NCBI GenBank assembly: GCA_003243445.1
Contig: QFQQ01000015.1
Span: forward strand, 1-64,000
Direction of reading: 5' to 3'
Length of the DNA stretch: 64,000 nt
Origin: Citrobacter freundii
GTDB lineage: Bacteria; Bacteroidota; Bacteroidia; Chitinophagales; Chitinophagaceae
A model generated the notes under the pieces. The model worked only from the letters and a program-made list of their open reading frames with translations, made no database searches and had not been told where the DNA came from. The translations under genes were made by a program, and so were the position numbers. Below are positions 42,409 to 51,848 of this stretch, one piece after another; position 1 is the first letter of the stretch; each line of letters starts with the position of its first letter.

Positions 42409-43659
42409 ATGTTATTTGAAAAGATCGTTACTTATTTTCTTCCGGCCGAAGTCCGTTCAGATAAAACACATCCAAAGTACCATGCGCTCAGGGTGGTATT
42501 AAGTGCGACCCTGATCGGTCTGCCATTGATTCTGCTTTTCCCTGTTATACTATATGCGATCGGTAAGCCGTCGCTGGGGTTCCTGATCAATGCCGGCCTT
42601 ATCGTGGTGATCATATTGTCCATAAAATTTTATGGCCATTACCGGATACCAATGACGGTCACTGCGCTCGTTTCGTATTTTATCATATACGATTGGATCA
42701 GGGATTCAGGGTATATCTATTCCTCCAATGTGAGTATTTTACACATGTATTTACTGGCAGCGATCTGGTCGGATAAAAAATACGGCTGGTGGGCGATATT
42801 TACCAACCTGTCATTGTTTGTCTTTATTTATTATAAAACGCCACAGCAGGTTGGGACCGGGGCAGTCGATCACGTACTTGGCAGTCCGCAATATGCATTG
42901 ATGCTGAATCTGCTTATCACCATATTCTTCGGAGGTTTTCTGGCTTACCTGCAGCTCGACCAGGAAAAAGACCGGGCAAAGATCAGGGAACTGCAGGAAC
43001 GGAAGATCAGCCTGCTGGATGAAGCCGTCAAACAAAGGACCGATCAGTTGAATAGTATCCGGGAAAATATTGCCAGGGATTTTCATGATCAGACTGGCAA
43101 TATGCTGTCAGCCATTACCCGGCAGGCCGGCCTTCTCAGGATTCAGCTACAGGATAACGTTGCAGCAAAACCCGTGGTGGAAAGCATCATTCAGAACAGC
43201 AATGCACTCTACGCCGGCAGCAAGGATTTTTTATGGCATTTGAATCATCATAGCGACGACCCTGGAGAATTATTCGATTACCTCACTTCTTACGGACAAC
43301 ATTTTTACAACCAGTTCGATATTGCTTTTTCTTCCCTGGCGGAACAATGCAGCCGCGTACAGATCAGCCCGTCAGCCGCATTGAATCTTCTTTCTATCTT
43401 TAAAGAAGCCATGACCAATGTGGTGAAGCATTCCGGGGCCACTGAGGTTGAATTGAAGATGATCTGCCCGCCTGGTCTGATACTATATTCCTTAAAGGAT
43501 AACGGATCATGGAAAGAACCTGAAGCCAACAGTGAGCATTACGGGCTTTTCAATATTGAGAAACGGTGCGCCGAAAACAAATTTATCTTTCAACTTTCAC
43601 GTGAGCCGGAAGGTACGACCGTTTTAGTGGTTGTGCCGCTGATGCCGGATAAAAGTTAA
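42409..43659 (+). CDS. membrane sensor histidine kinase (HisKA_3 type)
   Basis: The ATG at 42409 (MLFEKIVTYFLPAE) gives 416 aa; a GTG 18 bp upstream is in frame. Five or six membrane helices (about 30-185) form the sensor, without a periplasmic domain. A coiled coil leads to the HisKA_3 segment with His226 (IARDFHDQTGNMLSAITRQ). The ATPase part has an N box (FKEAMTNVVKHSGATE), but the G1 box reads SLKDNGSWKEP and the G2 region EHYGLFNIEKRC, so nucleotide binding may be altered. The stop is one base before the ATG of the NarL regulator, a cognate pair. Confidence 0.92.
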   Translation: MLFEKIVTYFLPAEVRSDKTHPKYHALRVVLSATLIGLPLILLFPVILYAIGKPSLGFLINAGLIVVIILSIKFYGHYRIPMTVTALVSYFIIYDWIRDSGYIYSSNVSILHMYLLAAIWSDKKYGWWAIFTNLSLFVFIYYKTPQQVGTGAVDHVLGSPQYALMLNLLITIFFGGFLAYLQLDQEKDRAKIRELQERKISLLDEAVKQRTDQLNSIRENIARDFHDQTGNMLSAITRQAGLLRIQLQDNVAAKPVVESIIQNSNALYAGSKDFLWHLNHHSDDPGELFDYLTSYGQHFYNQFDIAFSSLAEQCSRVQISPSAALNLLSIFKEAMTNVVKHSGATEVELKMICPPGLILYSLKDNGSWKEPEANSEHYGLFNIEKRCAENKFIFQLSREPEGTTVLVVVPLMPDKS

Positions 43660-43660
43660 T

Positions 43661-44284
43661 ATGAAAAAAAGGATTGTTATTATCGAAGATAATTCCCGGA
43701 TCAGGGAAGGCTTTGCAGCGCTGATAAGCACTTCGCCGGATTATGAGATAGCCGGTCAGTACGGAAGCTGCAAACCGGCGCTCGATAAGCTGGAAGCCGA
43801 TTCCCCGGACCTTGTACTGATGGATATCGATCTTCCGGGCATGAACGGGATCGAGGGAACGTTTCATATAAAGAAGGCAAGGCCAGACTGCATTGTATTG
43901 ATCATTACTGTGCTGGAGGACAGCGAAAAAGTATTTCAGTCCTTATGCGCAGGAGCCGGCGGTTATATTATCAAGAATTCTGAAACGGATTCAGTGTTGC
44001 AGATCATTGCGGAAGCTTTTTCGGGAGGTGCTCCCATGACATTGCATATTGCGCGAATGGTCGTGCAGTCTTTTGCAAGACCACAGAATTCTCCATTATC
44101 CAACAGGGAGCAGGAAGTGCTGAAAGGGATTGCGGCAGGAAAAACGTATTCTAAAATTGCCCTGGATCTTTTCATCAGTAAAGAGACCGTACGAAGCCAT
44201 ATCAAGAATATCTATCAGAAACTTGCGGTAAATAGCAAGGCCGGGGCGCTGAAAGTGGCAGGGGATAACAAATGGCTCACGTGA
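43661..44284 (+). CDS. NarL/FixJ-type response regulator
   Basis: Protein of 207 aa. The receiver has Glu9-Asp10, Asp55 (VLMDIDLPGMNG) and Lys105 (GGYIIKNS). The LuxR-type HTH is complete (LSNREQEVLKGIAAGKTYSK … SKETVRSHIKNIYQKLAVNS). It is translationally linked to the membrane kinase at 42409-43659. The 180-bp gap after it has no obvious terminator, and the ABC transporter gene downstream might be read through. Confidence 0.93.
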   Translation: MKKRIVIIEDNSRIREGFAALISTSPDYEIAGQYGSCKPALDKLEADSPDLVLMDIDLPGMNGIEGTFHIKKARPDCIVLIITVLEDSEKVFQSLCAGAGGYIIKNSETDSVLQIIAEAFSGGAPMTLHIARMVVQSFARPQNSPLSNREQEVLKGIAAGKTYSKIALDLFISKETVRSHIKNIYQKLAVNSKAGALKVAGDNKWLT

Positions 44285-44481
44285 GCAAGGACCCGGCAAA
44301 TGAAAAAGGTGGTGATCGGCTCATGATCTGCACGCATCGGAAGAAGATTTTTAAAGCCGGTATTCTCAAATAAAAGGAAGAAGCGTCTGAGTGCGGCATC
44401 CGGTGGTGTAAATCTAATGTTACCCGGAACAGGCCGTTAAATCAATGATACAAATACGTATTATTGAGTCACAATTGTTTT

Positions 44482-46761
44482 ATGATGAATAATCCAGGCG
44501 CGGCTAAGAAAAATGTATGGCTGAATATCCTGAGACTGGTGCAGCCGTATAAGAAAAAACTGCTTACCATATTCACGATCAGTATGCTTGCAACCGGGGT
44601 TTCCTTGCTCGAACCGCTTATATACCGGGAAGCAGTGAATGATATTGCGGGACTTTTTGTCAAACAGGCAAAAGATGATGCAAGGGCACAGGCAGGAGAA
44701 GATGTGCAGGAAGATGAAGGCCCATCGTTTCCTTTATTGGACAGGTTGACGGGTTACCAGGATTCATCTGTTCTGAAACACGATTCAACTTATTACACAT
44801 ACGATACGGTCAATTACCTTAAAGATACTGTAATCATCCAAACGCTTAAGCCGGGAATACATGGAAAACATCACCGGCAAAAGATCGTTACACTTAAACA
44901 CAGGGAAAAGCTTCATGAAGCTAAGATTGTAAAGGAGCCGCACACTAAGACCTACGTGGCTCCGCGGACTCCTGGCCAGGCATTCCAGACCTTGCTGCTG
45001 GCCGTCCTTATCCTGTTCCTGATCAATATTGCGGGGCTTATATGCTGGCTTATTGGTGAAAATATGAATGTGCGGCTTTCCTGTAATATCGAGCGGAATT
45101 TTATCCGGAGAACATTCGGGCATGTTCTTAAACTGCCGTTGACATTTTTTACGAAACGTTCTACTGCCGCTCTTCAAAAGCAAATTGATCAGAGCGAAGA
45201 AATTTCAGGTACCGTCAGCTTTTTTACCAAAGATATATTCCCGGAGATCGTCAGTCTTATTGGGATCATTGCTATTATGTTTTGGCAAAACTGGGTACTG
45301 GCATTGCTGGCCTTGTCCATCATTCCATTTTATCTGTGGTTAACAGTAAGGTCTACGCGCAGGCTGGAGAAAGGGCTTACTGGTTATTATGAGAAATGGG
45401 AAGATGTTTCGTCGAGGATGCAGGATGCCCTCGTGGGCATTAAGACGGTCAAGTTGTCCGGTGCTGAAGACCGCGAGATGGCTCTACTGGATCGTCAGGC
45501 CGGGGCTGCTTATGCCGACTATATGGGCCGGTCCTTCATGTCCAATAAATACACTTTCCTGCAGATACTGCTGACATATGTTTCTATGTCGCTCGTACTT
45601 ACTTATGGCGGATATCTTGCATTAAGGCATCAACTTACGCCGGGAGATGTGGTGATGTTCGTATCTTATCTTGATATGTTGTATTCCCCCATTGATAATC
45701 TTGCGGAGATCTGGTCGGAGATGCAGCAAAACGTGACCTCAGTTTCCCGTGCGTTCAGGCTACTGGACACAGCAGCGCCGGTTCAGCATGGAGAGGACCT
45801 TGCGTTGAGCAGGGGAGAGATCGAATTCAAAGAGGTTCATTTTAGTTACAATAACGATCGGGAAGTATTGAAAGGACTGTCTTTCACCGCAAGCCCCGGT
45901 GCAGTGACCGCACTGGTCGGTTCATCTGGTGCCGGAAAGACGACCACCGTCGATCTTATGCTGAAGCTATTTCAACCGCAAAGCGGACAGGTATTGATCG
46001 ACGGACAGGATATTGCACTGATAGATGAATCTTCTATCCGGCGGAGTATCGGGATGGTCACCGCTGACGGTGCTATATTCCGGGGAACACTGGCTGACAA
46101 TATCCGTTATAAAAGACCGGATGCCCCGATGGCGGAGGTTGAAGCAGCGGCTATCGCGGCTGGTATGCAAAACACCCTGCAACGTTTGCCGAAGGGACTT
46201 CAGACGGAAGTCGGCGAAGGAGGTTTTGGTCTCTCCATGGGAGAACGGCAACGGGTGCAGATAGCCCGGGTGATCGTGGATAAGCCAAGGATACTTATCC
46301 TGGATGAAGCTACGGCAAACCTTGACTATGCTACGGAGGCGGAGGTGAAGAAGACCATAGATAAGCTTAGGAAAGAAAATACCGTGATCATTATAGCGCA
46401 TCGTTACTCAACAGTGAAAGATGCCGATCATGTCATAGTGTTGGATGGCGGTCAGATACTGGAAGAAGGCACTCCGGCTGAACTGGTTGAGCAGGGTGGA
46501 TGGTTCGCTTCATTTGCCAACGCAGGAGAAGAGACTGAAGCCGAAGGAGAATACGACGAAGCAGCAGACGAAGAGGTTGAAGATGCCGTAGAAGAAGATG
46601 ATGGGGATGAAAATGATGATGACGAGGTTGAGGAAGAGGAAGAATATCAAGAAGATGAAGATGAAGATGAAGAAGAAGAAGAAGAAGAAGAAGAAGAAGA
46701 AGAAGAAGAAGAAGATGATGATGATGATAGTGATAATGACGACGTGGATGCTGAAAGATAA
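44482..46761 (+). CDS. ABC exporter with enlarged first periplasmic loop and poly-acidic tail
   Basis: The ATG at 44482 (MMNNPGAAKKNVWLN) gives 759 aa, against about 580-600 for a usual fused exporter half. TM1 (about 25-50) is followed by an unusual loop of about 110 residues (58-168; acidic at first, then DSTYYTYDTVNYLKDTVIIQ and Lys/His-rich) before TM2. The ATPase domain is complete: Walker A LVGSSGAGKTTT (about 478-488), signature LSMGERQRV, Walker B ILILDEATANLD, and AHR. From residue about 682 the protein ends in roughly 78 mostly Glu/Asp residues. It should work as a homodimeric exporter; the substrate is unknown. The GAA-repeat DNA of the tail may vary in length. Confidence 0.9.
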   Translation: MMNNPGAAKKNVWLNILRLVQPYKKKLLTIFTISMLATGVSLLEPLIYREAVNDIAGLFVKQAKDDARAQAGEDVQEDEGPSFPLLDRLTGYQDSSVLKHDSTYYTYDTVNYLKDTVIIQTLKPGIHGKHHRQKIVTLKHREKLHEAKIVKEPHTKTYVAPRTPGQAFQTLLLAVLILFLINIAGLICWLIGENMNVRLSCNIERNFIRRTFGHVLKLPLTFFTKRSTAALQKQIDQSEEISGTVSFFTKDIFPEIVSLIGIIAIMFWQNWVLALLALSIIPFYLWLTVRSTRRLEKGLTGYYEKWEDVSSRMQDALVGIKTVKLSGAEDREMALLDRQAGAAYADYMGRSFMSNKYTFLQILLTYVSMSLVLTYGGYLALRHQLTPGDVVMFVSYLDMLYSPIDNLAEIWSEMQQNVTSVSRAFRLLDTAAPVQHGEDLALSRGEIEFKEVHFSYNNDREVLKGLSFTASPGAVTALVGSSGAGKTTTVDLMLKLFQPQSGQVLIDGQDIALIDESSIRRSIGMVTADGAIFRGTLADNIRYKRPDAPMAEVEAAAIAAGMQNTLQRLPKGLQTEVGEGGFGLSMGERQRVQIARVIVDKPRILILDEATANLDYATEAEVKKTIDKLRKENTVIIIAHRYSTVKDADHVIVLDGGQILEEGTPAELVEQGGWFASFANAGEETEAEGEYDEAADEEVEDAVEEDDGDENDDDEVEEEEEYQEDEDEDEEEEEEEEEEEEEEEDDDDDSDNDDVDAER
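46668..46713 (+). repeat. GAA trinucleotide run in the ABC exporter gene
   Basis: About 15 consecutive GAA codons inside a longer stretch of GAA/GAT/GAC codons (46520-46758) encode the poly-Glu part of the exporter tail. Long trinucleotide runs are prone to slippage; here it would change tail length in whole codons without a frameshift. Confidence 0.85.
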
Positions 46762-46831
46762 CGGGCAAAGATTTCATCGCGTGAGTAAACCACCCGCGCA
46801 TGCCTGGTCATTGCGGACAGATCAGAAGGCG

Positions 46832-47003
46832 CTAACCTGCCCAACTTGCCAGTTATACTCTTACAGTTATGACCTGATGAACGAAACAATCTATAAAAGG
46901 ACAAAAAGTAATTAATAAGATGAAGGGCTTTCCGCCGGAAAAGCGTAGATCCGCCATCATGCATTGAACGCTTACAAAGCTATAGCCAGCAAGTTGGGTT
47001 AAC
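46832..47003. repeat. CAAGTTGGG-family palindrome with a different interior
   Basis: Ends CTAACCTGCCCAACTTGCCAG and AGCCAGCAAGTTGGGTTAAC are inverted. Unlike the copies at 3894 and 21303, the interior lacks the CGATGGCCGATG arms and shows no ORF. The right end lies 20 bp before the ATG of the TPR gene at 47023. Confidence 0.65.
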
Positions 47004-47022
47004 TAAAATGATTTGAATAATT

Positions 47023-47778
47023 ATGGGTACAAAAGCATTTTTCAAGGAAAAACTCTGGCCCTTTCTTGCAGGGTTGGGAAGTGCCGGTATTATGGTGCTT
47101 GCATTTTTTATTCCGTCATTACAGGACCAATGGGACAGGTATCAATCCCGGAAGATCATCGACCAATATGAAATGCTTGGCAACGATTTCTACACGGAAG
47201 AGCGATATGATCTGGCAGAACAAGCCTATCAAAAAGCATTTGAATTATCAGAAAGCCGGCGGCTTGACCTGGATGTAAAAAGGCTGCAGGCTAAGGTCAA
47301 CCGCATCAACATTGACCCCAAATGGGGTGGTACAATGCCGGAGGACCTGGAGGAGATCGACTTTCAGTATTTACTGCATTTGTTAAAGGGAAAAGAACAG
47401 GAGCAGGAACGCGTATCGACGCTGAACAGTTATGGGATCTTTCTTGCCGGGTCTCATAAAATGGCCCAGGCGGAACAATCTTTTAAAGAAGCGGTCCGGA
47501 CAGATTCCAGCGATGTACTGGCATACATCAACCTTGGCAATTTATATGACCAGGAAAAGAAAAAAGACCTCGCCCTGCAATACTATCAAAAAGCCATCGG
47601 CATAGATAGCCTGAATGCCAGAGCTCGTTACAACCTGGGACTTTTATACATGGAAAAGGAGCAATGGCTGCTTGCCCGGCAGCAAATGGAGAAAGTAATT
47701 CAGGCTGACAGCTCCGATAATGATGCAAAAGCACAGTACCAGATCATTCAACATGAAATACAGGTATCAGGGCATTGA
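47023..47778 (+). CDS. membrane-anchored TPR protein
   Basis: Protein of 251 aa. One N-terminal membrane helix (about 11-32, WPFLAGLGSAGIMVLAFFIP) anchors it with the bulk probably in the periplasm. TPR-type repeats are visible: YEMLGNDFYTEERYDLAEQA (about 47-66), NSYGIFLAGSHKMAQAEQSF, AYINLGNLYDQEKKKDLALQ and ARYNLGLLYMEKEQWLLARQ (about 205-225). A scaffold role in a membrane complex is likely. A CAAGTTGGG palindrome separates it from the ABC exporter, so joint transcription is uncertain. Confidence 0.82.
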   Translation: MGTKAFFKEKLWPFLAGLGSAGIMVLAFFIPSLQDQWDRYQSRKIIDQYEMLGNDFYTEERYDLAEQAYQKAFELSESRRLDLDVKRLQAKVNRINIDPKWGGTMPEDLEEIDFQYLLHLLKGKEQEQERVSTLNSYGIFLAGSHKMAQAEQSFKEAVRTDSSDVLAYINLGNLYDQEKKKDLALQYYQKAIGIDSLNARARYNLGLLYMEKEQWLLARQQMEKVIQADSSDNDAKAQYQIIQHEIQVSGH

Positions 47779-47988
47779 GGCCGCGAACAATTCCGTTAAG
47801 TTAACGGTACAGGCCATACATGGAACTCTCCGCCCGGATCAGGTCAGGAACAGCCGGGCAAATTTCAGGTAGCATCGAAGTTAATGCAAACCAGAATCGC
47901 GCACCCAGGATGCAGCATATCGCAGCTTAAAGTAAAACCGATACCAGAATCTGTTGACAGGCCACGCCGGGAATACTTCTATGACTGA

Positions 47989-48441
47989 TCATCCGGTAGG
48001 CACGGTCAGCAATGGGGTACTGGCATGTTTCAGCACATGCACAGCAACGTCCGGAAGAAAAACATTCTCTATACCGTGATGCCGGTGAGTTCCCATAACG
48101 ATCAGGTCTGCCTGTTGCTCAGTTGCGAATTCAACAATTGCTTCAGCGGAATCTCCCTGCCTGAGTGCTGTTTTTACCAGCGGGTCATTGATTTTCCTCT
48201 GCAGGTTATCCAGAAAAGCACTGGCTCCTTTTTCAATATCGTTTATCAGTTCTGCCGTAGCCTCGGAGTATGCACCTTCAAAGCCTGTTAAAGGAGAATA
48301 ATCTGCCGCATAATAAGCGGCCTCATTTATGACATGGAGCAAGATGATTTCAGCATTCAGCTTTTGAGCGATCTCATATCCCACGCTGATTACTTTGTCT
48401 GCTGACTTATTCTGGTCGATTGCTATAATTATCTTTTTCAT
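47989..48441 (-). CDS. universal stress protein (UspA family)
   Basis: The ATG at 48441 (MKKIIIAIDQNKSADKVISV) gives 150 aa, the normal single-domain length; the frame is open further upstream but overlaps the next gene. The Usp fold is visible: first strand IIIAID, then AEIILLHVINE, then ADLIVMGTHRHHGIENVFLP and HASTPLLTVP at the end. The ATP-binding pattern Gly-x2-Gly-x9-Gly-Ser/Thr is not met (GTHRHHG … PDVA), so it may belong to the non-ATP-binding class. It lies 25 bp after the DUF6600-like gene and probably shares its transcript. Confidence 0.9.
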   Translation of the reverse strand: MKKIIIAIDQNKSADKVISVGYEIAQKLNAEIILLHVINEAAYYAADYSPLTGFEGAYSEATAELINDIEKGASAFLDNLQRKINDPLVKTALRQGDSAEAIVEFATEQQADLIVMGTHRHHGIENVFLPDVAVHVLKHASTPLLTVPTG

Positions 48442-48466
48442 GTTGTTTGCTATTAGGGACGTTATG

Positions 48467-49387
48467 TCAGATCCTTGGGCCTCTTTTCCCGCCTCTGACC
48501 GGCATCTGTTCGGGAAAACGGTGCATGGGCATCCGTTCAATGTTTTGTTGTTGCTGCTCGCGACCGGTATTGAAGTGGTCGTTGTCAACTTTTGGCGGCG
48601 CAGGCTCGTTTCGATCGAGGCGCCTGAACTCTTTTGGATGCGGGTGGTCGATCGGAGGGCGGTATACACCTATTTCGGTGTCTTTATGGCTCACTGCCGC
48701 CGGGGATTTGACCTCCCGTATTTTGACAGCATCAATATGTTTACCGGTAAATTTCTGGACTTCCTCCACCTGTGGACCCCGTGAATAATACTGGTTGTGA
48801 ACTTTTGTGGAGTTGAAATTATTAATGATGTTGATCCTGTTGATATTTACATTGACCACATTTCTCTCCACCATGTGGGAGTACACATCCCGGTCGTAAA
48901 TATAATTCCTGTTACAAACATTCCAGTAAAACGCGGCTGGACGCCAGTGTTCAAATGAAAGGCCAACATATACTTCGGGCATCAGTGGCGCCCATGCATA
49001 ATACTCATCAAAACTGCCCCAGGTGACCCATGCCGGGGACCACTCATAACCCGGGATCCACAACCATCCATAGAGGTCATCGTATATCCATCGTCCATAA
49101 TGGAAGGTTGCCCAGCCCCAGTCGTAACCGGAATCCCAGAGCCAACCGTCAGTCGTATACCGCCAATGGCCATTCGTGAGATAGGGGCGGAACTCTCCGT
49201 CAATTTTAGGATGCCAGACATGACCGTAATTGGGATAGTCGATCCAGGTCCCATACGGAGTAAGTCCGTCATAGAAATTCTGATAAGAAATGCTGGCCGC
49301 AACAGTCTGTGATCTTGTCTTTCCCGGTACAAGCATTAACGCCAGCACAATGTTCAACACGAGCACTATTCTGAAGATCTTTTTCAT
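48467..49387 (-). CDS. secreted DUF6600-like Trp/Tyr-rich protein
   Basis: Protein of 306 aa with a signal peptide (about 1-27, ending KTRSQ). The mature N-terminal half repeats aromatic motifs: YDGLTPYGTWIDYPNYGHVW, GHWRYTTDGWLWDSGYDWGW, GRWIYDDLYGWLWIPGYEW and WAPLMPE. This is the pattern of DUF6600/YXWGXW-type envelope proteins. The C-terminal part (about 190-306) is Asn-rich, then basic and Gln-rich (REQQQQNIERMPMHRFPEQM). It is first in an apparent two-gene unit with the universal stress protein. Its role in the envelope is unknown. Confidence 0.82.
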   Translation of the reverse strand: MKKIFRIVLVLNIVLALMLVPGKTRSQTVAASISYQNFYDGLTPYGTWIDYPNYGHVWHPKIDGEFRPYLTNGHWRYTTDGWLWDSGYDWGWATFHYGRWIYDDLYGWLWIPGYEWSPAWVTWGSFDEYYAWAPLMPEVYVGLSFEHWRPAAFYWNVCNRNYIYDRDVYSHMVERNVVNVNINRINIINNFNSTKVHNQYYSRGPQVEEVQKFTGKHIDAVKIREVKSPAAVSHKDTEIGVYRPPIDHPHPKEFRRLDRNEPAPPKVDNDHFNTGREQQQQNIERMPMHRFPEQMPVRGGKRGPRI

Positions 49388-49704
49388 GGCATCAAGTTTT
49401 TGAATTGGTCAATTATTTTTCAACTGCGGGTATTCCGCAATGAAGGTAACCTGATGAAAACGGTCACGCCGTTCCAAAAAGACGAATCGGTCATACCCGT
49501 CGGTGGCCGGGCAAAATCCAGCTTTTACAATTTTCTAAGCATGGATCATACATCATTGCCTGCCTGTTCATGGCCATATTCTGTGTAGAGCATGATCCTG
49601 GCCCTTTATTCCTACGTCAACCTAAGACGGATATGCATTATATTTAGATCTGGATGATAGTTCGTAATATAAAAACGTATCAGAGAATTTAACTTGTCGG
49701 CTTT
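49388..49704. other. 317-bp divergent spacer
   Basis: Between the DUF6600-like gene (minus) and the NRAMP-type gene (plus). Short open frames here do not look like protein. The sequence TAACTTG at 49690-49696 is close to a -7 box for the plus-strand gene but lacks one base of the consensus. Confidence 0.3.
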
Positions 49705-50973
49705 ATGCAAAAGGGGCGTTATCACTGGTTATTAAGGTCAGTTCGTTCATGGAAAAAATTAGGGCCGGGGTTGGTGACAGGTGCAAGCGATGATGATCCA
49801 TCAGGTATTGCCACTTATTCCCAGGCCGGAGCAGCATTTGGTCTGAGTACACTATGGACGGCATTACTGACATTTCCACTGATGGCGGGCATCCAGGAAA
49901 TGTGTGCCCGTATTGGACTTGCTACAACAAAGGGGCTGACAGGCACCCTGAAGAATAATTATCCGAAAGCAGTATTATACCTCATGCTGCTATTTAGCTT
50001 TCCCGCTATCGTGCTGAATATCGGTGCGGACATTGCCGGCATGGGAGCCGTAGGTAACCTTCTCTTCCCCAACATTCACCCTCATTTCTTTTGTGTTGTA
50101 TTAACGCTTATTATCCTCATCTCAATTCTCTATTTTCCGTATCAGCGGATTGCCGCTATACTGAAATACCTGTGCGTGGCATTGTTTCTCTATTTCATCG
50201 TCCCGTTTCTGGAAAAGCAAAACTGGGGAGCGATCTTAAAATCGACATTTATCCCACATATACAGTTTAACAAGGATTTTATGTCGATACTGGTAGCGAT
50301 CCTGGGCACCACAATTTCTCCCTATCTTTTTTTCTGGCAGGCGACAATGGAAGTGGAGAGTATAAAACGTCATCAACATTTTGTGTTGAATAAAAGAGTA
50401 ATGAAGGAAATGCGGATGGATGTTGATTTTGGAATGTTGTTTTCTAACCTGGTAATGTGGTTTGTGATTCTTACAACCGGTACCGTCCTGTTCAATGGAG
50501 GCATTCATCAGATAGACACGGTTGAACAGGCCGCCAGTGCCTTAAAGCCGCTGGCCGGCGAATCCGCCTATTTGCTATTTGCCGTGGGAGTGATCGGCAC
50601 CGGCCTGCTGGCAATTCCTGTTTTAAGCGGATCGCTTTCTTATATGTTCTGTGAGGCTTTTGGATGGAAGGAAGGACTTGACAGGAAATTCAATGAAGCC
50701 CGGCCATTCTATATCATTATTGCAATTTCGCTCATATTGGGATTGTCACTGGATTATATCGGGATCAGCCCGGTGCAGGCACTCATCTACTCCGCGATCT
50801 TATATGGATTGACAGCACCCGTACTGATCGCCATTATTCTTCATATCGCTAATAACAAAAACGTGATGGGTAAATACACAAACAACCGGAGGTCCAATGT
50901 ACTTGGGTTTGTGACCCTCATCCTGATGACGATAGCGGCGGTAGCAATGCTTTATCTTCAATTTTTTGATTGA
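49705..50973 (+). CDS. NRAMP-superfamily transporter with non-canonical metal-site motifs
   Basis: Protein of 422 aa with about eleven membrane helices. The TM1 region reads GPGLVTGASDDDPSGIATYS, with DPSG in place of the DPGN of manganese/iron transporters. In TM6 the usual MPH is missing (ISPYLFFWQATMEVESIKRH). This clade (COG1914 relatives of MntH) is widespread, but substrates are not settled; metal choice probably differs from Mn2+. No MntR-like repressor gene is nearby. The ATG is at 49705. Confidence 0.88.
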   Translation: MQKGRYHWLLRSVRSWKKLGPGLVTGASDDDPSGIATYSQAGAAFGLSTLWTALLTFPLMAGIQEMCARIGLATTKGLTGTLKNNYPKAVLYLMLLFSFPAIVLNIGADIAGMGAVGNLLFPNIHPHFFCVVLTLIILISILYFPYQRIAAILKYLCVALFLYFIVPFLEKQNWGAILKSTFIPHIQFNKDFMSILVAILGTTISPYLFFWQATMEVESIKRHQHFVLNKRVMKEMRMDVDFGMLFSNLVMWFVILTTGTVLFNGGIHQIDTVEQAASALKPLAGESAYLLFAVGVIGTGLLAIPVLSGSLSYMFCEAFGWKEGLDRKFNEARPFYIIIAISLILGLSLDYIGISPVQALIYSAILYGLTAPVLIAIILHIANNKNVMGKYTNNRRSNVLGFVTLILMTIAAVAMLYLQFFD

Positions 50974-51152
50974 CACAACCCGTCCTGATCAATTCAACTT
51001 GCCGTTACCCTGCAGCTTTCGTTTAATGAACTATGTACGCCCGTTAAACACAAAGTCTTTCATTGTATCATTTTTTATCTTTTTATATGATTATTCCGCA
51101 CCAGACTTTAAAATCGGCCATCAACCGGTCATAAAGCTAATTGGCCGTGACC

Positions 51153-51551
51153 TCATTTATTGTCCGGGGTCTCTTCGTCCGTCAATAATTGCTTAAGCAG
51201 GCGAATATATTCTGTCAATTCCCTGAACTTTTGCTCGGTCTCTTTTGTGTTTTCCTGCAATGAAGTTTGCCGGATATGGATGATCTTGTCTTCAGCCATA
51301 TTCAACACACTCAGGGCGTGTTTGATCTTTCTTCGGATGACAAGATCATCTTTGTGATGTGTTTCATAACTGGAGAAATTGTTTACGCCTATACCTATAA
51401 AAACGGATGCAAACCCCGAAATAGCTATTTCCATTGCGTTATCATTGGTGAGAAAGGTAAGAAAGATGATAGCAGTGCCCATCAGGATAAATAGATAGAC
51501 ATGAGGCCTGGAAAATGACCGCCAGAATTTATCAAAATGTTCCTTGATCAT
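51153..51551 (-). CDS. small membrane protein, unknown function
   Basis: The ATG at 51551 (MIKEHFDKFWRSFSRPHVYL) gives 132 aa; the longer frame to 51623 adds nothing recognisable. Two hydrophobic helices (about 18-35, YLFILMGTAIIFLTFL, and about 42-58, MEIAISGFASVFIGIGVNNF) are followed by a cytoplasmic amphipathic coiled coil (KHALSVLNMAEDKIIHIRQT … FRELTEYIRLLKQLL). The layout resembles small Bacteroidota low-affinity-transport-like membrane proteins, but no family can be assigned with confidence. Convergent with the NRAMP-type gene. Confidence 0.7.
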   Translation of the reverse strand: MIKEHFDKFWRSFSRPHVYLFILMGTAIIFLTFLTNDNAMEIAISGFASVFIGIGVNNFSSYETHHKDDLVIRRKIKHALSVLNMAEDKIIHIRQTSLQENTKETEQKFRELTEYIRLLKQLLTDEETPDNK

Positions 51552-51848
51552 ATACAAGTGTTTTAAAAAAGGAAGTGATCTGGTGCTGACTGTTTGTACG
51601 AAAGGCAAGCAACCTGAATCCACCCGGCAAAGGCATTACCCTGTTTGCAGGGAACAGTGTTATATATACTGCTTTCATAGACGATTTTTTGGGACAGGCT
51701 TTATACAGGAGAGTGTTTTCCCTCCTTGTATAAAAATAGCACAGTTCTATCGGCGCAGCCCGTCTTTATCGTTCAATGTACCTGATGCCGGGTGGAGAAG
51801 GCAAAAACGGTCTTTTTCAACCAATATTTAGTGGATGAAGCTCTTTCA

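Noticed and set aside
46433..46964. Three long frames opposite or alongside the ABC exporter tail, rich in Leu, Ser or Lys
   Set aside because: They are the GAA/GAT trinucleotide run read in other frames (poly-Leu, poly-Ser, poly-Lys) and have no natural protein composition.
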